This document shows positions 32,761 through 43,700 of a DNA stretch of 64,000 nucleotides, in pieces. Numbering within the stretch: the first letter of the stretch is position 1; each line of letters opens with the position of its first letter. The translations under genes and the position numbers were made by a program. The notes under the pieces were generated by a model that saw only the letters and a program-made list of their open reading frames with translations, ran no database searches and was not told where the DNA came from. The DNA comes from Sorex araneus (Eukaryota; Chordata; Mammalia; Eulipotyphla; Soricidae). The stretch spans positions 146,996,746 through 147,060,745 of the forward strand of contig NC_073304.1 of NCBI RefSeq assembly GCF_027595985.1, in the 5' to 3' direction.

Positions 32761-33136
32761 ACTGACCTTTCCGCAAAGAGGAAATTTCTCCTAATGAAGG
32801 TCACGGCTCCTGGAAAACACAGGGAACAGGGATCACATGGACCAAATAGGTGTGAGGTGTAGCCTGAGGCCACCAGTTCTAACTCCTATCATGCACTTCC
32901 CCTCTGACACAGAAGCAAGCCGAAGGAGGAGGCAACACACTATTGCAGCTGCTTCATCCCCACTGCCCGAGGGCCCCTCCCTTCCCCTTTCCAGTTGCTC
33001 TCACTGGCAACATCTAGTGTTTTTCCCAAATATATATACTAATGCTAATCCTTTAGGTTAATCTATAAACTGGGTATACCAAGAGAATAACACTAGCTAA
33101 TAATAAAATAAAAGAGTTAAAATACAGTATTGTAGA

Positions 33137-33271
33137 GGCTCGAGAGACAGTACAAAATGTAGAGCACTTCACTTGCATGCAGCCCATCACGGGTTGGTGG
33201 GTGCCCACTTGTTACCCCATGAAGTCCCCGAGCACAGAGCCAGGAGCAGACCCTGAGCACAGCCAGGTATG
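33137..33271 (+). mobile_element. SOR-type SINE, divergent
   Basis: aggctcgagagacagtacaa, ttgcatgcagcccatcacgg and agagccaggagcagaccctg, truncated at its 3' side by the next SINE. Confidence 0.65.
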
Positions 33272-33450
33272 GCCCAGAGTGATAGTGCAGCAGGTGCCTG
33301 TCTTGTGCACGGCCAACTGGGTTCAATCTCTGGCATCCCACATGGTCCCCTGAGCACTGCCAGGAGTGATTCCTGAGTACAGCGCCAGAAATAATCCCTG
33401 AGCATCACTGAGTGTAACCTAAAAACAAACAAAACAACAAAAACAAAACC
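33272..33450 (+). mobile_element. SOR-type SINE
   Basis: agagtgatagtgcagcaggt, gggttcaatctctggcatcc, ggagtgattcctgag and an (AAAC)n tail. Confidence 0.85.
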
Positions 33451-33639
33451 CCCCCAAAATAAAAATGCTGTAATATGCTATATGAATGTGGACTATTTTT
33501 AGAAATAGTTTTGAACCACAGTTGATGGTTTTCTAACCGAAACCATTCAAAGCATAATGGGGATAATATGGGAGCTACTGGATAGCAGAAATACTTCTAA
33601 GCCAGGTCAAGGTTCAAAAATACCAAAAGTTATGCTCTT

Positions 33640-33962
33640 TGTTACCAACAATAGAAAACATACAATCTAATGATGCCATTCCGACAGGTCTGACTGTTGG
33701 GGGAAAAACTCCAAATAATGGTAGTGAGTTTCCTGTCGAAAATTGAATGTAATCAAAGTAAGGAAAGAGTAAAGTGAAAATCATCTGCCACACAGGCAGA
33801 GGGGGAGTAGGGGGGGGTATGCTGGGGTTATTGGTGGTGGAACATGTGCACTGGTGAAGGGATGGGCGTTTGTGCATAGTATGACTGAGACTCAATCCTA
33901 AAGCCCTGTAACTGTTCTCACAGTGACTCAATAAAAAAAAAAAATTAAAATTTAAAAAAATA
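33640..33962 (+). mobile_element. L1-type 3' tail fragment with poly-A
   Basis: Collinear with 8376-8704, with G-rich tract, ccctgtaactgttctcacag and cagtgactcaataaaaaaaa. The last bases (taccaaaagt) recur before it near 33621. Confidence 0.75.
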
Positions 33963-34050
33963 CCAAAAGTGCTTGTTCCCATAGTGAGCTGGTAGATCAC
34001 CTTCATATTAAAAATGCTCATGTTTTAGTTTAAGTATCATTACAACGAGA

Positions 34051-34224
34051 TTTTTTTTGGGGGGGGGTGTCACACCCATCGTTGCATAGGGGTTACTCCT
34101 GGCTCATGCACTCAGGAATTACTCCTGGCGGTGCTTGGGGGACCATATAGGATGCTGGGAATCGAGCCCGGGTTAGCCACGTGCAAGGCAAACACCCTAC
34201 CCACTGTGCTATTGCTCCAGCCCC
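34051..34224 (-). mobile_element. SOR-type SINE with target-site duplication
   Basis: tcacacccatcgttgcatag, gaatcgagcccgggttagcc and attgctccagcccc. Direct repeats acaacgaga (34042-34050) and acaaggaga (34225-34233). Confidence 0.93.
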
Positions 34225-34296
34225 ACAAGGAGAAATTTTTAAAAGGAATCTAGGGCTACACTTTGAAATCCAATATTGAAAATCTTACAAGACACA

Positions 34297-34537
34297 CGGG
34301 CTGGAGTGATAGCAAAGCGGGTAGGGTGTTTGCCTTGCAAGTGGCCGACCCAGGTTCCATTCCTCCATCCATCTTGGAGAGACCGGCAATCTACCCAGAG
34401 AGTATCCCACCCACACGGCAGAGCCTGGCAAGCTACCCATGGCATATTTGATATGCCAAAAACAGTAACAAATCTCACAATGGAGACGTTACTGGTGCCC
34501 ACCCAAGCAAACCGATGAACAACGAGAAAACAGTGTG
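34297..34537 (+). mobile_element. Second-family SINE, full length, with target-site duplication
   Basis: The same head as the SOR SINE (gggctggagtgatagcaaag, ggttccattcctcc) followed by a different body: gagagtatcccacccacac, ggcaagctacccatggcat, gatatgccaaaaacagtaac and an end in cagtgtga. The direct repeat acaagacaca is at 34287-34296 and 34538-34547. Confidence 0.92.
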
Positions 34538-34547
34538 ACAAGACACA

Positions 34548-35240
34548 TTATTTTTAGCATTCAGTTTTTCTCTTTCACCAACAACTAAAATTATTTTTCC
34601 CACTTATGATTGTCCTTTCCCATGACACTGAATAACACCAAGTTAACTTCTTTGAAGGTAAAATTATGACTCATTCAAATGTAAAAATGACTGAACACGT
34701 GTTCAAGATTTTATTTAACTTGCAAAGGAACTGGGCAGGTGGATAAAAATCAGATCAAGAAGGCTGAAGGTGCATAAAACCAATCCTACCATTAAAATTT
34801 TAGGACGACAGACTTTGCACAGACAAAACTATTAAACATTGACATTATTTACGGTTTACCCTATTAATAATAGTTTCTTAGGCTCTGATAATCCAAAGGC
34901 GTCATGGGGATGAGATCTAGACCACACAATCTACACCCCCACCTAAAATGTCAGACTTCCTGAAAATTTGCTGACACACTTCCACCCCTTCTTACGCATC
35001 ATCTGATCTACAGTTGTTTCAAAATATCTATACCCACAGGGTCAACACACCCATTCTCCACGACTGCGACTGTCCTGCGTAGGGCAGACCCGTCTTAGAA
35101 ACTGAAGGGAGCTCCAGGTGCCAGGGTGGCTTATGGAGAAGAGCCACCAGGCTGGACCCCCAGCACGGCGGGATGTGCCCCTCTCCCGCCAGCCCCAATC
35201 CAAACCGAAACCCTCAAGTCTAGGAAAATAGGATCATACA
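34548..35240. other. GDAP2 intron 1 near the promoter, no recognised feature
   Basis: AT-rich then moderately GC-rich sequence before the CA/CG tract. No exon or repeat supported. Confidence 0.45.
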
Positions 35241-35241
35241 G

Positions 35242-35309
35242 TCCACACACACGCACACACACGCACGCGCACCACACACGCATGCACACACACACGCGCG
35301 CGCGCGCGG
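35242..35309. repeat. Alternating purine-pyrimidine (CA)n/(CG)n tract
   Basis: About 68 bases of CA, TG and CG dinucleotides with a seven-unit (CG) block at the end. It lies immediately at the edge of the CpG island and inside GDAP2 intron 1. Confidence 0.92.
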
Positions 35310-35478
35310 GGCACCCACGGCACCCGGAGGCCAAGCCCCGCGGGCGCGCCCACCCCGGGCCGCCCAGGTCACTCCCGGCGCGGCGCTCGGGCCTCCGCGG
35401 CCAAGACCCCGGCGTCCCCGGCCCGGCCCCTCCCGGCCCGCCCGCGCCGCCCTCCGCCCGGCCTGGCCCGCCGCTCAC

Positions 35479-35580
35479 GGCTCTCGCGGTGTCCCATGCG
35501 GGCGGCAGCGAGGCGGCGGGGGCTGCTCGGAGGAGGCGCCGCGCGTCATCCCAGGGGCACGTCCCGATCCCGGAGGCCAG
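35479..35580 (-). other. GDAP2: GDAP2 non-coding exon 1 (5'UTR), probable
   Basis: Inferred. In the CpG island the minus strand has a good donor, gccgtgagcgg, with the intron starting at 35478. The exon would lie immediately to its right. The transcription start is not determined, so the outer edge is a guess. A second minus-strand donor-like site (cgccgtgagcgg) near 35621 is an alternative. No coding sequence is expected because the start ATG is in the next exon, at 26516. Confidence 0.45.
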
Positions 35581-35689
35581 AGCGAGCACCGCCCGAGCCG
35601 GCGGCGACCCCGCGACTTCCGCTCACGGCGGTCGCCCGCCAATCGGAGGCCGGGCCAACGTCATTTCCTCCCGCAGGAAGGGGCGGGGC

Positions 35690-35746
35690 GAGGGCCGGAA
35701 GGGGCGCGGCGGCGGCGGCGGCTGCTCGGGGCCGCGTGCGGCGCAG
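35690..35746 (+). other. WDR3: WDR3 non-coding exon 1 (5'UTR), probable
   Basis: A consensus donor, gcgcag|gtgagt, ends at 35746 on the plus strand, just after a GGC-repeat run and the GC and ETS boxes. The first coding exon at 37584 begins after an acceptor and needs an upstream exon. The start coordinate is a guess because the transcription start cannot be read. Confidence 0.55.
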
Positions 35747-36109
35747 GTGAGTCGCGGGCTGCGGGGTCAGCGGCGCGCGGGACGGGGCTCGACCGGCCTC
35801 TCGTGCGTGGGCGCCTCGGCCCTGTGTCCCGGCTCGCAGACCCCCGAGGACGCTTGGCCGGGGCATCCCGCTCGCTGGAGCCGGGAGCGGGTCGGGCCGC
35901 GCGGACGGGACCGGGCTGTCGCTCCCCGAGGCGCTGACGCCGTCCGCTCGGTGGTGTAGATGGGGCAGTGCCCGGCACTCCCCGGGACGTCGGACAGGCA
36001 GTGGGAGCACGGAGCAGATGCTAGGAGGGGCAGAGCATGTAAGAGGACTGCTTTAGTCCTCTTACCGGATTAAACCGGGCTGGATCCTGATCTGGTACTT
36101 AGCTGGCCA

Positions 36110-36210
36110 AAGGGACGTGGAGCTGGCTGGTTCACATTGCCTGTGTCTGGTTTCCTGTGCTGTAAAATGAAGGTAAAAGTAACTCTGACCTCATTGGTTA
36201 CCGCGAACAA
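36110..36210 (+). mobile_element. MIR-like old SINE remnant
   Basis: tttcctgtgctgtaaaatga is the conserved MIR core phrase in diverged form, in WDR3 intron 1. Confidence 0.45.
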
Positions 36211-36417
36211 TGTTTCATGCCCCCCCTTTCCGTTTGCATTCTTCACTGTATCTCATTAAACCTCTGTTCTGCGTTTACCTGCTCTATACATTCAGTGCTC
36301 TGGACCTGTTTCCTGAAAAGCAGGTCCTTCCGTCTTGGCTGCTATGTTAATTTTTTTAAAAAACTAATGAACTAAACCTTGCTACAAAATTTGGGCATTA
36401 TTTGATGTGAGGGGTGG

Positions 36418-36558
36418 GGTGGGGCAGGGGACTTCACACCCGGAGATGCCCAGGGGCTACTCCTGGCTTGCCACCCAGAAATCACACCTGGCAGTGCTCA
36501 GGGACCATACTGGGATGCTGGGGATAGGACCTGCTGTGCTCTCTATCACTCCAGCTCC
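36418..36558 (-). mobile_element. SOR-type SINE, divergent
   Basis: cacacccggagatgcccagg, gggaccatactgggatgctg and tatcactccagctcc. Confidence 0.8.
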
Positions 36559-36644
36559 TACTACAAGATTTTGAACCTGGTTGTGTCTTAGTTTCAGAAA
36601 ACAAAGAGAGGGGTTTAGGAAGCAGAGTAAATTGGGTTGGGGAG

Positions 36645-36828
36645 GGGGCTGGAGTGATAGTTCAGTGGGTAGGGCATTTGCCTTTCACACTGCTGACCAG
36701 GGTTCGATTCCCAGCATCCCATATGGTCCCCTGAGCACCGCCAGAAGTAATTCCTGAGTGCAGAGCCGGGAATAACCCCTGTGCATTGCCGGGTATGACC
36801 CCAAAAGCAAAGAAACAACAAAACAAAG
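36645..36828 (+). mobile_element. SOR-type SINE
   Basis: ggggctggagtgatagttca, gggttcgattcccagcatcc and a near-consensus 3' part. Imperfect direct repeats agagtaaattgggtt and agagtagattaggtt flank it. Confidence 0.93.
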
Positions 36829-37583
36829 AGTAGATTAGGTTTTAGGTTCGAATTACTCTTCCTCTTTTTTTCTGTGTCAGGAAGAGTGGGGGTACTTGTT
36901 TGGAATCAAGGGCAGACCTGCATGTCATGAAATAATAGTTCACAAGTTGAGAAACTGCATCAACAGTTAGCATAGCAGCAGTAGTGGGACCATTACTTGA
37001 GAATGTGTTAGTCATGGAAAATCTGGGGCTCCACCTCAGATCTCCTGAGCCAGCTATAGGGAACCAAGGCAGAGGTGGCTTCGAGCAACTTTTTATCAGC
37101 TGCCCCTCTAAGATACAGGGTTGAACTTTGAGAACCACTGTACAAGGTATGTACCATTAGCTCTTTTGTTTGACCCAGTACTAGACTTCCATTATCTCGA
37201 CTATAGTGCCTGATAATTATATAATAAATATTGCCCGATAAATATGTTCTGTCTTAGCCGGGCTCTTGTACAGTGTGGAAACTGATGGTAGGTCAGACAT
37301 GAATGGTTGAGTTGCATAGAGACTTAGTGTAAGATAATTTAGAGGTGGGCGTGACAAAGTGTAAATAACCTGAAACTGAGAGACTCCACATTTAATCAGC
37401 AATAAATGAGAAAACAAGGGTGCCCAAGTGTTTTTTGCCAGTGTTTTGTCCAGAGTAAATAAAGATAGAGATGGCATAGGTTTTGCCACATTATGAGGAA
37501 TAGATTCTTTAACAAGTCTGGCCCAGTAGGACCCAGACTCTGGAATACTGAGTGAGCGTTCTTTGTTCGTGCCATTGCCTCAG
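36829..37583. other. WDR3 intron 1, 3' part, no recognised feature
   Basis: Unique-looking sequence up to the first coding exon. The last 30 bases form the polypyrimidine/acceptor region. Confidence 0.45.
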
Positions 37584-37605
37584 CTTGGAGACCAGACCGT
37601 GCGAC

Positions 37606-37776
37606 ATGGGGCTCACCAAGCAGTACCTCCGCTACGTTGCTAGTGCAGTTTTCGGCCTTATTGGCAGCCAAAAAGGCAGTATTGTCTTCGTGACACTCCG
37701 TGGTGAAAAGGGGCGCTACGTGGCAGTGCCTGCCTGCGAGCATGTTTTCATCTGGGACTTAAGGAAAGGAGAAAAG
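37606..37776 (+). CDS. WDR3: WDR3 first coding exon (residues 1-57)
   Basis: The exon starts near 37584 after acceptor attgcctcag. The ATG at 37606 is in a fair context (gcgacATGGG). It encodes [20 protein letters not shown] and the first blade ending [12 protein letters not shown], then donor gtaagc. Confidence 0.97.
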
Positions 37777-40700
37777 GTAAGCCTGAAATCAGCGAAGTTG
37801 ATATTGATTATGGGTATTTGAGGATGAGGAGGCAGAAGTGGGGGCACTCTGATGTATTAGGCACAGATAGTACTTTTGCGTGCACTTAGATGAGAAATTT
37901 TTTTCCTTTGAGTCTAATGGTCAGGTTCTGTTGTGCTGTTTCTACAGTAACTCCTGAAAATCACAGCCGCACATAGCTATTTACCTTTGAGGTATCTTTT
38001 TGTCTTTATTTATTTTAGAGAAGCAAGGTTGTTTTTATTGAAACTTTTTCTAGAAAGATGTGAGGGGAGAGACAGAGAAAGGTATGGGTTCAGGAGTGAA
38101 CACAAGATTCTCGAGTGAAAGTATGCCAGCAAAGAAACATCAAGACAAGTAAGTGATTTGCATATTCTTGGGAGAACTGGGGCTTAAAGAGCAAGCCTTT
38201 TTTGATATTTGTACAGATCTTGATATTTGTTTCTAATGATTCTTCTTGACAGATTTGCTTTTCTTCACTTTGCTAGTTGATTTTTTTTGTTTTTTTGTTT
38301 TTTTCAAATAGGTAAATTTGAATATGTGCCTTCACAACCAGTATGAAATGTTAGGTATTTTGGGCTTTTGCCTTGCATGCAGCTAACCCCAGTCCATTCC
38401 CTGAACCACATATGATTCCCCCAAACATTGCCTGGTTGAACACAGAGCCGGGAGTGAGCCCTGAGTTCCGCCATGTATGGCCCCCAAACAAAAGGAAACT
38501 AACTTTATTACTTGGTGATTCATTGGATCCATCCCTTAGCCTATTTCTGCCAAACCAAAAAAAAAGGCCTTTTGGTATTGTTAGTGTCCTTTGTGATTCC
38601 CAAAAGGTTAGTTCTTTGCTACTTAATTGTCAGTCATAGTGTCTTTGGGTACAAACCAATAGCAGCACTTTGATGCATGTGGGTTCATCTCTATAACATA
38701 GGCTCGGTTATAGCAAGAAGGTATTTCTAATTTTTTCTGGAAAACCATTTCACATTAATGTGCGATAAATAATTAGTGGTTATTTCCATTGTTTTGAGAA
38801 ATTTTTCATGTTTTAACTTAGCATAGAACTTAGGGGGAAATAATTTTAATTGTGAATATTTTGTTGCCCAATTGTACGAGTAATTTTTTTTTTCTTTTTT
38901 TTTTTTGGCTTGTGGGTCACACCTGGTGATGCTCAGTCGTTACTCCTGACTCTGCTCTCAGGAATTATTCCTGGCAGTGCTCAGTGGACGACATGGGATG
39001 CCAGGGATCAACCCAGGTGGGCCTCATGCAAGGCAAACACCCTACATGCTATACTGTTGTTCCGATTTCAATAATTTTTATATTAAAGAACTTAAAATAG
39101 ATTGTGGAATTTAATTTTTCCTCAGTAGAGTGATTTGAAATTATTGGTATTTTTAATTTTCTGTGCCTAATTATTCCCAGACTTCTCCCATGATGACATA
39201 CTCAGCTCTTCACTTTCACTTCTTGATTCTTACGATTTCAGATCCTCATTCTTCGGGGGCTTAAACAAGAAGTCACTTGCCTGTGCCCATCCCCAGATGG
39301 ACTGCACTTGGCGGTAGGCTATGAGGATGGCTCTATCCGAATCTTTAGTCTCCTGAGTGGGGAAGGAAATGTGACATTCAATGGACACAAAGCAGCCATC
39401 ACGTCTTTGAAGTATGACCAGCTAGGGGGCAGATTGGCATCTGGCTCCAAGGTGAGGCTAAGAAACAGGTACTCAGACTGTTACAAGTGTGAATGGTTTT
39501 TGCTCAGATTGTGGGGTGATGCAGTGATGCTCAGTGTGCAAAATTGTGTACATGGAAGAACTAGTACAAAAAGGGTGGATTGGCAAGTCTTTTTGTTTCC
39601 TCCAATATTCTCTGATAAAAGCCTCTTATGTTGACTGACTGGGTGACGAATCCCACGTCAACTGACTATAGTGTTGGTGTGAAAATGTTGCCCAGTGATA
39701 TAATTAAAGCTAAGTATTCCAAAATGTTGGAGTTTTGGTTTTTTGTTTTGTTTTCATGTTTTTCTGAAATATGGCCAGGATCTGAAAAACATAAAAATTA
39801 AAATAAACACTAAGATTTTGAGAAATAATAGTAAGTGCATTATAATGATAGAAAAATACATTATAAAGCCACAGTTAAAGATGTGTTACTAAGGCAACAT
39901 AGATTATTACAGACGAATTAATAGCCTAGAAATAAATACAGTACGCTTCTCACATTCCTAACCAGTCTGTTTTTAAGAACTGTAAAGCATGGTACACGTG
40001 CACAGTGGAATGCTACTCGGCTTTAAGAAAAGGTGAAACCTTGCAATTTGCGCTATGTGGCTAGATCTGGAGAGTCTCATGCTGAGTGAAGCCAGGACAG
40101 GGGCAGACACAGAATGATCTCTCCTGATGCCGGATATAAAGAGACAGGGAATAACATGCCCAAAGCAACAGAAACTGAGAACAGATCTTCAGTAGGAAGC
40201 TCACTATAGGGAGGCATGGAGGGGGGTCACGGGACAGTGGAGGGAAACAGACGTGGGGGGATGCTGGGGGTGGGGGGTGTTATGCATGTAACCCTATACT
40301 ACAATTACAGTTTTCTAAAACATGGTTCCTAAAATCATTGTCACTATTGTCCCGATGCTCATCGATTTGCTCGAGCGGGTACCAGTAACGTCTCCATTGT
40401 GAGACTGTTTTTTGGCATATTGAATACGCCATGGGTAGCTTGCCAGGTTCTGCCCTGCGGGTGAGATACTCTCAGTAGCTTGCCTGGCTCTCTGAGAGGG
40501 ACAGAGGAATCGAACCCAGGTCGCTTGCGTGCAGGGCAAACACCCTACCCGCTTTGCTATCGCTCCAGTCCCCTTAAATAAAATGAAAAAATAAATTAGA
40601 ACTATAAAGAAAGGGATACATTGGAATATTTAAATTTTAAGATGCTTATTTAAATTTAAGGTATTTGTGCGTACCAAAGACAATGAAGAAAAAGTAATTT

Positions 40701-43700
40701 TTTTTTATCTGAAGGGAAAGGTTAATATCTATCTAGTAAGGAGGTATAGTCAGGGTGGGAGAGAACTCAAGGGGCTTCCGTTCTTGTTTTGCTTGAAGGA
40801 GCTCTAGGGCTGATCCCCAGCCCCACATGGTTCTAGTCCCATGCTGGGCAGACAACCAGGTATCCTGAGCACTGCTGGGGCTCAAACCCCAAAACAAAAA
40901 GTATAGATCCAAGAAAAGAGGTAAGACAGGACCAGGTGGTTCAAAGACATGTATGTTTCCAGTAGTGACCGCAGAGTACACGCAGCTTCTCCTTGGTATT
41001 CAGGAATACAAGTCAGGATAAGTATTGAGAAATGCAGTTGTGATTGATAAACTTAGCAGGGATGTTTGAGGAACTGACAGTATCCATAGATAGCTAAGGT
41101 GATAGGAAAATTGGCCTTTCATACCTGTCCCTGTAGGCCTGAAGATTCATGTGACCTTTCTGGAGACTTCTTGACAACATGAGTCCTAGTCTTTAAAAGG
41201 AGATTAGTCTTTCAGCCCCCATAGTTCTCTGTGTAGAATTTACTTTGAAGAGAGTTATATACAAAAGGAATATCTCTGTATTTGTCATGGCAGAAAATTA
41301 GAAATTACCTAAGTGGTTTAAGTAATAAACATATAGCCTTCTTGGGGCACATAGGAACTTTAGAAAGGAGAATATGTCTGAAATACATAGAAGAATGGGA
41401 AAGTGTAAGGGTGTTATAAAACAATAGGAATAGCATCTGCATTTTCTAGTAGAAAAGTAACCTGGCTTTATACATAAATTTGGACGAAGACTAGGACAGT
41501 AATATTTGGATGTTGGAATATATTATGTTCATTCCTTCTACTTTCCTATTTGCTCTCAAAATGTTTTGTAGGGACTAGTTGTCACTTTCGTAATGGGAAT
41601 ACTGCAATGTGTTTGTTTTTAAGATGACTTTTACATGGTAAAGACAGTTCTTTGTATTTGATCTCTTGAGGACACGGACGTTATTGTGTGGGATGTGATC
41701 AATGAAAGTGGTCTGTACCGTCTCAAGGGACACAAAGATGCTGTCACACAAGCGTTGTTTCTCCGGGAGAAGAATCTGCTGGTTACCAGGTAAAGAGGGG
41801 AGTTTCACTTTCAGCGCTGCTCCACTGGGTCGGCTTGCTGAGGGGAACGCCAACAAGGAAGTCTGCTTCATTTCTGACACCTTTCATCGATTTTTTTCTT
41901 AAATCCGGGTGCTAGTGTCTTTTGGTCCCCGTTTTCCTCTCCTCTGCTTCCCCTCACATGATGGGGACCGTCCAGAGACAGCGCATTCTGTGATTCTCTT
42001 TCCGGATCTGTCATTGTTTTCCCCTGAGCCCAGCTTTTCCGTGTTCCTTAGCCTTTGATAGAACGAGCTCGAGTCGCCTTTCTGGGCCCGGAGAAAGTGG
42101 GGAGAACAATCTCTTGCATGGACAAGTTTGGCCTGTCTTTTGAAAGGTTCAGGTCTTTGTTTTGGTGGGTGGGGCGTGGTGAGGTGGGTGGTTGCACCTG
42201 GCAAGACTTGGGAGTTACTCCCTGCCTGGTGCTCAGAGATCAGAGCCAAGGACTCCCGCATGTGAAGCTGGGGCTCCAGTCCCTTGGTCTGTCTGCCGGC
42301 CCCGGTGCTGTCCTCTCCACAGGAGGTTTCGGAGCTGCATGTTTGTCCCACAGTGACTCGAGCTGGTGAGGACTGAGATGCTCTGAAGGAAGCCGGCTGC
42401 TGTGCCATCTGTGGATGTGCCCATGTGGGAGTGAACCAGGCAGTTCACATCCACAGATGCTGTAGAGCGTGACTGCCGTTCTGCTAAAATAGACAGGCTC
42501 AAGCTTCAGTATGTCTGGTTTGCTCCTCAGAGCCACCAAAAATTTAAATAAAATTGTGAGAATGGAAGAGGCTCCTGAGGCAGGAAGGGCCACGGCCTCT
42601 GGCAGCAGGTTAAAACCAGTGACTGGGCAGTGGCGGAGGAACCAGAGAGAACCCTAAACAGTGTAAATTCAGAAAACCGGGAATATCTACAGTGAATGCG
42701 ATGAGGAGACAGGAGTGGACAAACCAAATGAAACGTTAACCTGATTTAGGCAGTGGGGCATAAATTCAGGTTTGCAGTACAGAGATGGAGTGGAAGGAGT
42801 CGGGCACAGAAATAGGGCAGAGACACCTTTCTGGGACACACAGACTGGCTGGACTGAGGAAAAGGGGCAGTCTGGAACGGTCTGGAACAGTCTGGAATAG
42901 TCTGGCACGTGTGTGTTGCTCGGAAGTTCAATCCTGTGATGGCGGCAATGGTGGTGGGTCACATTCCGTGTTCTTTTTTGCTTGCTTGTTAATTTGTCTT
43001 TGGGCCGCACCCAGGGACGTTCAGGGATTACTCTTGAAGGAGACATGTTATACGGCTTCATGGTGGGATTATAGAAGACAGATTTTCTAGATATCACCAG
43101 GTTTGCTTATGAAGGGAGGTTTGTGCTGGATTTAAGTAAGTGAAGAACCCAGGGCTCTGCACTTAGGGGTGACTCCTGGCAGGCTCAGAGGACCATATGG
43201 GATGTCAGGGATCGAACCGCCGTCAGCCGCATGCAAGGCAAACACCCTCCCCGCTGCACTATCTGTCTAGCCCCCATTGCAATGTTCTTTCCCACCCTGA
43301 ATTCAGGTGGAAATTACTCTCGTGTCTACAGGTGGAACATCTTACATTCTCCCTGAGAATAGCCCTGTGGAGCATCAAGAGCCCTTTCCTTTCCTTCGTC
43401 AGTTCTATGTGGGGTGCCCTTGGCTTTCATGCATGCGGTGTTCCAACACCACACCGCCCATCAGACTAGCCACTTCCACCAGGGGCTGGATGATGGTACA
43501 GCAGGGAGGGCCTTGACCTTGCCTGAGTCTGACCCATATGGTTTCCTGAGCATCTGGAGTGATCCCTGAATGCAGAGTCAGGAGTAAACCCTAAGGACTG
43601 CCTGCTATGGTGCATAAAAAAGTAAATAAAAATAGAAGATGAGGCAGAAGAGTCCCGCAAGGTATTGCTCTGCACCAATGTCGCCCAAAGTGGGGGTCAC

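Larger units (their letters stand above)
35300..36000. promoter_or_regulatory. CpG-island bidirectional promoter of GDAP2 and WDR3
   Basis: About 700 bp of very GC- and CpG-rich sequence separates the two divergent genes. Seen in sequence between 35610 and 35705: an ETS-type acttccg near 35615, a CCAAT box (gccaatcgg) near 35638-35646, a CRE-like aacgtcatt near 35657, an Sp1-type GC box (ggggcggggc) near 35681 and an ETS-type ccggaag near 35696. There is no TATA box. This is the usual make-up of a constitutive divergent promoter. Transcription-factor use is inferred from motifs only. Confidence 0.85.

Noticed and set aside
35126..35959. 277-codon plus-strand ORF and overlapping long minus-strand ORFs over the CpG island
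   Set aside because: Very GC-rich DNA has few stop codons by chance. The peptides are low-complexity R/G/P/A, the region spans both first exons and the promoter, and no domain is recognisable.
41899..42408. 169-codon minus-strand ORF in a WDR3 intron
   Set aside because: No domain, no splice or promoter context, and GC-rich surroundings with overlapping open frames on both strands.
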